Shown here in pieces: positions 1 to 13,200 of a stretch of DNA of 64,000 bases; within the stretch, counting starts at the first letter, position 1, and each line of letters begins with the position of its first letter. Made by a program: the position numbers and the translations under genes. Location: assembly GCA_930367205.1 (NCBI GenBank), contig OV884014.1, positions 118,055,768 through 118,119,767 of the forward strand, given 5' to 3'. This DNA comes from Acanthosoma haemorrhoidale. Lineage: Eukaryota; Arthropoda; Insecta; Hemiptera; Acanthosomatidae. The notes under the pieces were generated by a model that saw only the letters and a list, made by a program, of their open reading frames with translations, made no database searches and was not told where the DNA came from.

Positions 1-84
1 ATGTCGATTATAATAGTGTACCGCATCATTGGCACTCATTATATCACGTGATACTATCGTATGATTGAAGTTACGAGTGAATAT

Positions 85-100
85 AACATCAAATGATGTT
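85..100. repeat. Inverted repeat across the monomer junction (example)
   Basis: aacatc (85-90), aaat spacer (91-94) and gatgtt (95-100) form a 6-bp stem with a 4-base loop across the chosen unit boundary. The same dyad occurs at many junctions. It is weakened by one base where the next unit begins atgtc or atgct, and where the preceding unit ends aaataatg. Confidence 0.7.
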
Positions 101-1179
101 GAATATAATAGTGCACCATATCATTAGCACTTATTGTATCATGTGATGCGATCGTATGATTAAAGTTACAAGTGAATATAACATCAAATGATGTCGATTA
201 TAATAGTGTACCGCATCATTGGCACTCATTATATCACGTGATACTATCGTATGATTGAAGTTACGATTGAAGTTACTAATAAATGATGTTGAATAGGATT
301 GTATAATGTATCATTAGCACTTATTGTTTCACGTGATACGATCGTATGATTAAAGTTACGATTGAAGTTACTAATAAATGATGTTGAATATAATAGTGCA
401 CCATATCATTAGCACTTATTGTATCATGTGATGCGATCGTATGGTTAAAGTTACAAGTGAATATAACATCAAATGATGTCGATTATAATAGTGTACTGCA
501 TCATTGGCACTCATTATATCACGTGATACTATCGTATGATTGAAGTCACGAGTGAATATAACATCAAATAATGCTAAATATGATTGTATAGTGTAGCATT
601 GACACTCATTGTATCACGAGATACGATCGTATGATTGAAGTAACGAGTGAATATAACATCAAATGATGTCGAATATGATAATGTACCGTATCATTAGCAC
701 TCATATTATCACGTGATACGATCGTATGATGAAAGTTACGAGTGAATATAACATCAAATGATGTTGAATATGATTGTATAATGTATCATTAGCACTCATT
801 GTTTCACGTGATACGATCGTATGATTAAAGTTACGAGTAAATATAACATCAAATGATGTCAAATATGATAATGTACCGAATCATTAGCACTCATTGTATC
901 ACGTGATACGATCTTATGATGAAAGTTACGAGTGAATATAACATCAAATGATGTTGATTATTATAGTGTACCTTATCATTGGCACTCATTATATCACGTG
1001 ATAGATCGTATAATGAAAGTTACGAGTGAATATACTATTAAATAATGTCGATTATGATAGTGTACCGCATCATTGGCACTAATTATATCACGTGATACGA
1101 TCGTATGATTGAAGTCACGAGTGAATATAACATCAAATGATGTCAATTATGATAGTGTTCCGTATCATAAGCACTCATT

Positions 1180-1201
1180 GTATCACGTGATACGATCGTA
1201 T
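1180..1201. other. Overlapping double palindrome, the conserved core of the family A monomer (example)
   Basis: Bases 1180-1193 (gtatcacgtgatac) are a perfect 14-bp palindrome centred on cacgtg. Bases 1190-1201 (atacgatcgtat) are a perfect 12-bp palindrome centred on cgatcg. They share the four bases atac, so forming one hairpin excludes the other. This core is the most conserved part of the monomer and recurs about every 95 bp. Common variants shorten the first palindrome: gtttcacgtg leaves 8 bp of it, and catgtg or cacgag break it. Other variants, atactatcgt and atgcgatcgt, break the second. A protein-binding role is inference only. Confidence 0.9.
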
Positions 1202-2179
1202 GATGAAAGTTACAAGTAAATATACTATTAAATGATGTCGATTATGACAGTGTACCGTACCATTGGCACTCATAGTATCACGTGATACGATCGTATGATT
1301 AAAGTTACGAGTGAAGATAACATCAAATGATGTTGAATATGATTGTATAATGTATCATTGGCACTCATTGTTTCACGTGATACGATCGTATGATTAAAGT
1401 TACAGGTGAATATAACATCAAATGATGTGGATTATGATAGTGTACCGCATCATTGGCACTCAATATATCACGTGATACGATCGTATGATTGAAGTCACGA
1501 GTGAATATAACATCAAATAATGTTGAATATGATTGTATAATGTATCATTAGCACTCATTGTTTCACGTGATACGATCGTTTGATTAAAGTTACAGGTGAA
1601 TATAACATCAAATGATGTCGATTATGATAGTGTACCGCATCATTGGCACTCATTATATAACGTGATGCTATCGTATGATTGAAGTCACGAGTGAATATAA
1701 CATCAAATGATGCTAAATATAATTGTATAATGTATCATTAGCACTCATTGTTTCACGTGATACGATCGTATGATTAAAGTTACGAGTAAATATAACATCA
1801 AATGATGTCGAATATGATAATGTACCGTATCATTAGCACTCATATTATCACGTGATACGATCGTATGATGAAAGTTACGAGTGAATATAACATCAAATGA
1901 TGTTGAATATGATTGTATAATGTATCATTAGCACTCATTGTTTCACGTGATACGATCGTATGATTAAAGTTACGAGTAAATATAACATCAAATGATGTCA
2001 AATATGATAATGTACCGAATCATTAGCACTCATTGTATCACGTGATACGATCTTATGATGAAAGTTACGAGTGAATATAACATCAAATGATGTTGATTAT
2101 GATAGTGTACCTTATCATGGGCACTCATTATATCACGTGATAGATCGTATAATGAAAGTTACGAGTGAATATACTATTA

Positions 2180-2844
2180 AATAATGTCGATTATGATAGT
2201 GTACCGCATCATTGGCACTAATTATAGCACGTGATACGATCGTATGATTGAAGTCACGAGTGAATATAACATCAAATGATGTCAATTATGATAGTGTTCC
2301 GTATCATAAGCACGCATTGTATCACGTGATACGATCGTATGATGAAAGTTACAAGTAAATATACTATTAAATGATGTCGATTATGACAGTGTACCGTACC
2401 ATTGGCACTCATAGTATCACGTGATACGATCGTATGATTGAAGTCACGAATGAATATAACATCAAATGATGTCGATTATGATAGTGTACCGCATCATTAG
2501 CACTCATTGTATCACGAGATACGATGGTATGATTGAAGTCACGAGTGAATATAACATCAAATAATGCTAAATATGATTGTATAGTGTAGCATTGACACTC
2601 ATTGTATCACGAGATACGATCGTATGATTAAAGTCACGAGTGAATATACTATAAAATGATGTATATTATGATAGTGTACCACATCATAAGCACTCATTGT
2701 ATCACGTGATACGATCGTATGATGAAAGTTACGAGTGAATATAACATCAAATGATGTCGAATAGGATTGTATAATGTATCATTAGCACTTATTGTTTCAC
2801 GTGATACGATCGTATGATTAAAGTTACGAGTGAATATACTATTA
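2180..2844. repeat. 7-monomer (665-bp) higher-order module, copy 1
   Basis: The module is seven units from an aataatgtcgattatg start. It includes a cactaattatagcacg unit, a gttccgtatcataagcacgc unit, a tatgacagtgtaccgtacc unit, an acgagatacgatgg unit and a gaataggattg unit. It is followed directly by a second copy, offset exactly 665 bp. Copies also begin at 25633, 56655, 58364 and 59029. Confidence 0.85.
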
Positions 2845-3509
2845 AATGATGTCGATTATGATAGTGTACCGCATCATTGGCACTAATTATAGCACGTGAT
2901 ACGATCGTATGATTGAAGTCACGAGTGAATATAACATCAAATGATGTCAATTATGATAGTGTTCCGTATCATAAGCACGCATTGTATCACGTGATACGAT
3001 CGTATGATGAAAGTTACAAGTAAATATACTATTAAATGATGTCCATTATGACAGTGTACCGTACCATTGGCACTCATAGTATCACGTGATACGATCGTAT
3101 GATTGAAGTCACGAATGAATATAACATCAAATGATGTCGATTATGATAGTGTACCGCATCATTAGCACTCATTGTATCACGAGATACGATGGTATGATTG
3201 AAGTCACGAGTGAATATAACATCAAATAATGCTAAATATGATTGTATAGTGTAGCATTGACACTCATTGTATCACGAGATACGATCGTATGATTAAAGTC
3301 ACGAGTGAATATACTATAAAATGATGTATATTATGATAGTGTACCACATCATAAGCACTCATTGTATCACGTGATACGATCGTATGATGAAAGTTACGAG
3401 TGAATATAACATCAAATGATGTCGAATAGGATTGTATAATGTATCATTAGCACTTATTGTTTCACGTGATACGATCGTATGATTAAAGTTACGATTGAAG
3501 TTACTAATA
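2845..3509. repeat. 7-monomer (665-bp) module, copy 2 in tandem
   Basis: This repeats the unit order of 2180-2844. Small differences include aaatgatg at its start and tgtccatt for tgtcgatt. Its last unit ends in the acgattgaagttactaat form and not in acgagtgaatatactatt. Confidence 0.85.
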
Positions 3510-6500
3510 AATGATGTTGAATATAATAGTGCACCATATCATTAGCACTTACTGTATCATGTGATGCGATCGTATGATTAAAGTTACAAGTGAATATAAC
3601 ATCAAATGATGTCGATTATAATAGTGTACCGCATCATTGGCACTCATTATATCACGTGATTCTATCGTATGATTGAAGTCACGAGTGAATATAACATCAA
3701 ATGATGTTGAATATGATTGTATAATGTATCATTAGCACTCATTGTATCACGAGATAAGATCGTATGATTGAAGTCACGAGTGAATATACTATAAAATGAT
3801 GTCGATTATGATAGTGTACCACATCATTGGCACTCATTATATCACGTGATACGATTGTATGATTGAAGTTACGAGTGAATATAACATCAAATGATTTCGA
3901 ATATGATAATGAACCGCATCATTGGCAATCATTATATCACGTGATACCATCATATGATTGAAGTCACGAGTGAATATAACATCAAATGATGTTGGATATG
4001 ATTGTATAATGTATCATTAGCACTCATTGTTTCACGTGATACGATCGTATGATTAAAGTTACAGGTGAATATAATATCAATTGTTGTCGTATATGATAGC
4101 GCACCATATCATTAGCACTTATTGTATCATGTAATGTGATCGTATGATTGAAGTCACGAGTGAATATAACATCAAATAATGCTAAATATGATTGTATAGT
4201 GTAGCATTGACACTCATTGTATCAGGAGATAAGATCGTATGATTAAAGTCACGAGTGAATATACTATAAAATGATGTCGATTATGATAGTGTACCACATC
4301 ATTGGCACTCATTATATCACGTGATACGATCGTATCATTGAAGTCACGAGTGAATATAATATCAAATGATGTCAATTATGATAGTGTTGCGTATCATAAG
4401 CACTCATTGTATCACGTGATACGATCGTATGATAAAAGTTACGAGTGAATATAACATCAAATGATGTCGAATAGGATTGTATAGTATATCATTAGCACTA
4501 ATTGTTTTACGTGATACGATCGTATGATTAAAGTTACGATTGGAGATACTAATAAATGATGTTGAATATAATAGTGCACCATATCATTAGCACTTATTGT
4601 ATCATGTGATGTGATCGTATGATTAAAGTTACAAGTGAATATAACATCAAATGATGTCGATTATAATAGTGTACCACATCATTGGCACTCATTATATCAC
4701 GTGATACGATCGTATGATTGAAGTCATGAGTGAATATAATATCAAATGATGTCAATTATGATAGTGTTGCGTATCATAAGCACTCATTGTTTCACGTGAT
4801 ACGATCGTATGATTAAAGTTAAGATTGGAGATACTAATAAATGATATTGAATATAATAGTGCACCATATCATTAGCACTTATTGTATCATGTGATGCGAT
4901 CGTATGATTAAAGTTACAAGTGAATATAACATCAAATGATGTAAATTATAATAGTGTACCGCATCATTGGCACTCATTATATCACGTGATAATATCGTAT
5001 GATTGAAGTCACGAGTGAATATAACATCAAATAATGCTAAATATGATTGTATAATGTATCATTAGCACTTATTGTTTCACGTGATACGATCGTATGATTA
5101 AAGTTACGATTGAAGTTACTAATAAATGATGTTGAATATAATAGTGCACCATATCATTAGCACTTACTGTATCATGTGATGCGATCGTATGATTAAAGTT
5201 ACAAGTGAATATAACATCAAATGATGTCGATTATAATAGTGTACCGCATCATTGGCACTCATTATATCACGTGATTCTATCGTATGATTGAAGTCACGAG
5301 TGAATATAACATCAAATGATGTTGAATATGATTGTATAATGTATCTTTAGCACTCATTGTATCACGAGATAAGATCGTATGATTGAAGTCACGAGTGAAT
5401 ATACTATAAAATGATGTCGATTATGATAGTGTACCACATCATTGGCACTCATTATATCACGTGATACGATCGTATGATTGAAGTTACGATTGAAGTTACT
5501 AATAAATGATGTTGAATATAATAGTGCACCATATCATTAGCACTTATTGTATCATGTGATGCGATCGTATGATTAAAGTTACAAGTGAATATAACATCAA
5601 ATGATGTCGATTATAATAGTGTACCGCATCATTGGCACTAATTATATCACGTGATACGATCGTATGATTGAAGTCAGGAGTGAATATAACATCAAATGAT
5701 GTCAATTATGATAGTGTTCCGTATCATAAGCACTCATTGTATCACGTGATACGATCGTATGATGAAAGTTACAAGTAAATATACTATTAAATGATGTCGA
5801 TTATGACAGTGTACCGTACCATTGGCACTCATAGTATCACGTGATACGATCGTATGATTGAAGTCACGAATGAATATAACATCAAATGATGTCGATTATG
5901 ATAGTGTACCGCATCATTAGCGCACATTGTATCACGTGATACGATCGTATGATTAAAGTTACGAGTGAAGATAACATCAAATGATGTTGAATATGATTGT
6001 ATAATGTATCATTAGCACTCATTGTTTCACGTGATACGATCGTATGATTAAAGTTACAGGTGAATATAACATCAAATGATGTGGATTATGATAGTGTACC
6101 GCATCATTGGCACTCAATATATCACGTGATACGATCGTATGATTGAAGTCACGAGTGAATATAACATCAAATAATGTTGAATATGATTGTATAATGTATC
6201 ATTAGCACTCATTGTTTCACGTGATACGATCGTTTGATTAAAGTTACAGGTGAATATAACATCAAATGATGTCGATTATGATAGTGTACCGCATCATTGG
6301 CACTCATTATATAACGTGATGCTATCGTATGATTGAAGTCACGAGTGAATATAATATCAAATGATGCTAAATATAATTGTATAGTGTATCATTAGCACTC
6401 ATTGTTTCACGTGATACGATCGTATGATTAAAGTTACGAGTAAATATAACATCAAATGATGTCGAATATGATAATGTACCGTATCATTAGCACTCATATT

Positions 6501-7122
6501 ATCACGTGATACGATCGTATGATGAAAGTTACGAGTGAATATAACATCAAATGATGTTGAATATGATTGTATAATGTATCATTAGCACTCATTGTTTCAC
6601 GTGATACGATCGTATGATTAAAGTTACGAGTAAATATAACATCAAATGATGTCAAATATGATAATGTACCGAATCATTAGCACTCATTGTATCACGTGAT
6701 ACGATCTTATGATGAAAGTTACGAGTGAATATAACATCAAATGATGTTGATTATGATAGTGTACCTTATCATTGGCACTCATTATATCACGTGATAGATC
6801 GTATAATGAAAGTTACGAGTGAATATACTATTAAATAATGTCGATTATGATAGTGTACCGCATCATTGGCACTAATTATAGCACGTGATACGATCGTATG
6901 ATTGAAGTCATGAGTGAATATAACATCAAATGATGTCAATTATGATAGTGTTCCGTATCATAAGCACTCATTGTATCACGTGATACGATCGTATGATGAA
7001 AGTTACAAGTAAATATACTATTAAATGATGTCGAATATGATAGTGTACCGCATCATTGGCACTTATTATATCACGTGATACTATCGTATGATTGAAGTCA
7101 CGAGTGAATATAACATCAAATG

Positions 7123-7201
7123 ATGCTAAATATGATTGTATAGTGTATCATTAGTACTCATTGTGTACCGCATGAGTCACGAGTGAATATAACATCAAAT
7201 G
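7123..7201. repeat. 79-bp core-less monomer, first of 13 copies
   Basis: This unit is 16 bp shorter than standard and has lost the whole palindromic core. After phase 41 it reads gtgtaccgcatgagtcacg, so it contains neither cacgtg nor cgatcg. The replacing bases gtgtaccgcat match phases 16-26 of a standard unit, which suggests an out-of-register exchange. The same form begins at 7123, 9576, 11649, 15526, 17504, 19767, 31038 (with ccacat), 37392, 41268, 42296, 43799, 44827 and 47850. In every copy the next unit starts gtgctaaatatg. Twelve of 13 copies lie exactly 371 bp downstream of a 94-bp monomer marker, so the two travel as a linked haplotype. Confidence 0.93.
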
Positions 7202-10200
7202 GTGCTAAATATGATTGTAAAGTGTAGCATTGGCACTCATTGTTTCACGTGATACGATCGTATGATTAAAGTCACGAGTAAATATAACATCAAATAATGT
7301 TGAATATGATTGTATAATGTATCATTAGCACTCATTGTTTCACGTGATATGATCGTATGATTAAAGTTACGAGTAAATATAACATCAAATAATGTTGAAT
7401 ATGATTGTATAATGTATCATTAGCACTCATTGTTTCACGTGATACGATCGTATGATTAAAGTTACAGGTGAATATAACATCAAATGATGTCGATTATGAT
7501 AGTGTACCGCATCATTGGCACTCATTATATCACGTGATACTATCGTATGATTGAAGTCACGAGTGAATATAACATCAAATAATGCTAAATATGATTGTAA
7601 AGTGTAGTATTGACACTCATTGTATCACGAGATACGATCGTATGATTGAAGTCACGAGTGAATATAACATCAAATAATGCTAAATATGATTGTATAGTGT
7701 AGCATTGACACTCATTGTATCACGAGATACGATCGTATGATTAAAGTCACGAGTGAATATAACATCAAATGATGTTGAATATGATTGTATAATGTATCAT
7801 TAGCACTCATTGTTTCACGTGATACGATCGTATGATTAAAGTTACGAGTGAATATACTATTAAATGATGTCGATTATGATAGTGCACCGCATCATTGGCA
7901 CTAATTGTATCATGTGATGCGATCGTATGATTAAAGTTACAAGTGAATATAACATCAAATGATGTCGATTATAATAGTGTACCGCATCATTGGCACTCAT
8001 TATATCATGTGATACTATCGTATGATTGAAGTTACGATTGAAGTTACTAATAAATGATGTTGAATATAATAGTGCACCATATCATTAGCACTTATTGTAT
8101 CATGTGATGCGATCGTATGATTAAAGTTACAAGTGAATATAACATCAAATGATGTCGATTATAATAGTGTACCGCATCATTGGCACTCATTATATCACGT
8201 GATACTATCGTATGATTGAAGTTACGATTGAAGTTACTAATAAATGATGTTGAATAGGATTGTATAATGTATCATTAGCACTTATTGTTTCACGTGATAC
8301 GATCGTATGATTAAAGTTACGATTGAAGTTACTAATAAATGATGTTGAATATAATAGTGCACCATATCATTAGCACTTATTGTATCATGTGATGCGATCG
8401 TATGGTTAAAGTTACAAGTGAATATAACATCAAATGATGTCAATTATAATAGTGTACCGCATCATTGGCACTCATTATATCACGTGATACTATCGTATGA
8501 TTGAAGTCACGAGTGAATATAACATCAAATAATGTTGAATATGATTGTATAATGTATCATTAGCACTCATTGTTTCACGTGATATGATCGTATGATTAAA
8601 GTTACGAGTAAATATAACATCAAATGATGTTGAATATGATTGTATAATGTATCATTAGCACTCATTGTTTCACGTGATACGATCGTATGATTAAAGTTAC
8701 AGGTGAATATAACATCAAATGATGTCGATTATGATAGTGTACCGCATCATTGGCACTCATTATATAACATGATGCTATCGTATGATTGAAGTCACGAGTG
8801 AATATAACATCAAATGATGTTGAATATGATTGTATAATGTATCATTAGCACTCATTGTTTCACGTGATACGATCGTATGATTAAAGTTACGAGTAAATAT
8901 AACATCAAATGATGTCGAATATGATAATGTACCGTATCATTAGCACTCATATTATCACGTGATACGATCGTATGATGAAAGTTACGAGTGAATATAACAT
9001 CAAATGATGTTGAATATGATTGTATAATGTATCATTAGCACTCATTGTTTCACGTGATACGATCGTATGATTAAAGTTACGAGTAAATATAACATCAAAT
9101 GATGTCAAATATGATAATGTACCGTATCATTAGCACTCATTGTATCACGTGATACGATCTTATGATGAAAGTTACGAGTGAATATAACATCAAATGATGT
9201 TGATTATGATAGTGTACCTTATCATTGGCACTCATTATATCACGTGATAGATCGTATAATGAAAGTTACGAGTGAATATACTATTAAATAATGTCGATTA
9301 TGATAGTGTACCGCATCATTGGCACTAATTATAGCACGTGATACGATCGTATGATTGAAGTCATGAGTGAATATAACATCAAATGATGTCAATTATGATA
9401 GTGTTCCGTATCATAAGCACTCATTGTATCACGTGATACGATCGTATGATGAAAGTTACAAGTAAATATACTATTAAATGATGTCGAATATGATAGTGTA
9501 CCGCATCATTGGCACTTATTATATCACGTGATACTATCGTATGATTGAAGTCACGAGTGAATATAACATCAAATGATGCTAAATATGATTGTATAGTGTA
9601 TCATTAGTACTCATTGTGTACCGCATGAGTCACGAGTGAATATAACATCAAATGGTGCTAAATATGATTGTAAAGTGTAGCATTGGCACTCATTGTTTCA
9701 CGTGATACGATCGTATGATTAAAGTCACGAGTAAATATAACATCAAATAATGTTGAATATGATTGTATAATGTATCATTGGCACTCATTGTTTCACGTGA
9801 TACGATCGTATGATTAAAGTCACGAGTAAATATAACATCAAATAATGTTGAATATGATTGTATAATGTATCATTAGTACTCATTGTTTCACGTGATATGA
9901 TCGTATGATTAAAGTTACGAGTAAATATAACATCAAATAATGTTGAATATGATTGTATAATGTATCATTAGCACTCATTGTTTCACGTGATACGATCGTA
10001 TGATTAAAGTTACAGGTGAATATAACATCAAATGATGTCGATTATGATAGTGTACCGCATCATTGGCACTCATTATATCACGTGATACTATCGTATGATT
10101 GAAGTCACGAGTGAATATAACATCAAATGATGTCGATTATAATAGTGTACCGCATCATTGGCACTAATTATATCACGTGATACGATCGTATGATTGAAGT

Positions 10201-13200
10201 CAGGAGTGAATATAACATCAAATGATGTCAATTATGATAGTGTTCCGTATCATAAGCACTCATTGTATCACGTGATACGATCGTATGATGAAAGTTACAA
10301 GTAAATATACTATTAAATGATGTCGATTATGACAGTGTACCGTACCATTGGCACTCATAGTATCACGTGATACGATCGTATGATTGAAGTCACGAATGAA
10401 TATAACATCAAATGATGTCGATTATGATAGTGTACCGCATCATTAGCGCACATTGTATCACGTGATACGATCGTATGATTAAAGTTACGAGTGAAGATAA
10501 CATCAAATGATGTTGAATATGATTGTATAATGTATCATTAGCACTCATTGTTTCACGTGATACGATCGTATGATTAAAGTTACAGGTGAATATAACATCA
10601 AATGATGTGGATTATGATAGTGTACCGCATCATTGGCACTCAATATATCACGTGATACGATCGTATGATTGAAGTCACGAGTGAATATAACATCAAATGA
10701 TGTTGAATATGATTGTATAATGTATCATTAGCACTCATTGTTTCACGTGATACGATCGTTTGATTAAAGTTACAGGTGAATATAACATCAAATGATGTCG
10801 ATTATGATAGTGTACCGCATCATTGGCACTCATTATATAACGTGATGCTATCGTATGATTGAAGTCACGAGTGAATATAATATCAAATGATGCTAAATAT
10901 AATTGTATAGTGTATCATTAGCACTCATTGTTTCACGTGATACGATCGTATGATTAAAGTTACGAGTAAATATAACATCAAATGATGTCGAATATGATAA
11001 TGTACCGTATCATTAGCACTCATATTATCACGTGATACGATCGTATGATGAAAGTTACGAGTGAATATAACATCAAATGATGTTGAATATGATTGTATAA
11101 TGTATCATTAGCACTCATTGTTTCACGTGATACGATCGTATGATTAAAGTTACGAGTAAATATAACATCAAATGATGTCAAATATGATAATGTACCGAAT
11201 CATTAGCACTCATTGTATCACGTGATACGATCTTATGATGAAAGTTACGAGTGAATATAACATCAAATGATGTTGATTATGATAGTGTACCTTATCATTG
11301 GCACTCATTATATCACGTGATAGATCGTATAATGAAAGTTACGAGTGAATATACTATTAAATAATGTCGATTATGATAGTGTACCGCATCATTGGCACTA
11401 ATTATAGCACGTGATACGATCGTATGATTGAAGTCATGAGTGAATATAACATCAAATGATGTCAATTATGATAGTGTTCCGTATCATAAGCACTCATTGT
11501 ATCACGTGATACGATCGTATGATGAAAGTTACAAGTAAATATACTATTAAATGATGTCGAATATGATAGTGTACCGCATCATTGGCACTTATTATATCAC
11601 GTGATACTATCGTATGATTGAAGTCACGAGTGAATATAACATCAAATGATGCTAAATATGATTGTATAGTGTATCATTAGTACTCATTGTGTACCGCATG
11701 AGTCACGAGTGAATATAACATCAAATGGTGCTAAATATGATTGTAAAGTGTAGCATTGGCACTCATTGTTTCACGTGATACGATCGTATGATTAAAGTCA
11801 CGAGTAAATATAACATCAAATAATGTTGAATATGATTGTATAATGTATCATTAGCACTCATTGTTTCACGTGATATGATCGTATGATTAAAGTTACGAGT
11901 AAATATAACATCAAATAATGTTGAATATGATTGTATAATGTATCATTAGCACTCATTGTTTCACGTGATACGATCGTATGATTAAAGTTACAGGTGAATA
12001 TAACATCAAATGATGTCGATTATGATAGTGTACCGCATCATTGGCACTCATTGTATCACGAGATACGATCGTATGATTGAAGTCACGAGTGAATATAACA
12101 TCAAATAATGCTAAATATGATTGTATAGTGTAGCATTGACACTCATTGTATCACGAGATACGATCGTATGATTAAAGTCACGAGTGAATATAACATCAAA
12201 TGATGTTGAATATGATTGTATAATGTATCATTAGCACTCATTGTTTCACGTGATACGATCGTATGATTAAAGTTACGAGTGAATATACTATTAAATGATG
12301 TCGATTATGATAGTGCACCGCATCATTGGCACTAATTGTATCATGTGATGCGATCGTATGATTAAAGTTACAAGTGAATATAACATCAAATGATGTCGAT
12401 TATAATAGTGTACCGCATCATTGGCACTCATTATATCACGTGATACTATCGTATGATTGAAGTTACGATTGAAGTTACTAATAAATGATGTTGAATATAA
12501 TAGTGCACCATATCATTAGCACTTATTGTATCATGTGATGCGATCGTATGATTAAAGTTACAAGTGAATATAACATCAAATGATGTCGATTATAATAGTG
12601 TACCGCATCATTGGCACTCATTATATCACGTGATACTATCGTATGATTAAAGTTACGATTGGAGATACTAATAAATGATGTTGAATAGGATTGTATAATG
12701 TATCATTAGCACTCATTGTTTCACGTGATACGATCGTATGATTAAAGTTACGATTGAAGTTACTAATAAATGATGTTGAATATAATAGTGCACCATATCA
12801 TTAGCACTTATTGTATCATGTGATGCGATCGTATGGTTAAAGTTACAAGTGAATATAACATCAAATGATGTCGATTATAATAGTGTACCGCATCATTGGC
12901 ACTCATTATATCACGTGATACTATCGTATGATTGAAGTCACGAGTGAATATAACATCAAATAATGTTGAATATGATTGTATAATGTATCATTAGCACTCA
13001 TTGTTTCACGTGATATGATCGTATGATTAAAGTTACGAGTAAATATAACATCAAATGATGTTGAATATGATTGTATAATGTATCATTAGCACTCATTGTT
13101 TCACGTGATACGATCGTATGATTAAAGTTACAGGTGAATATAACATCAAATGATGTCGATTATGATAGTGTACCGCATCATTGGCACTCATTATATAACA

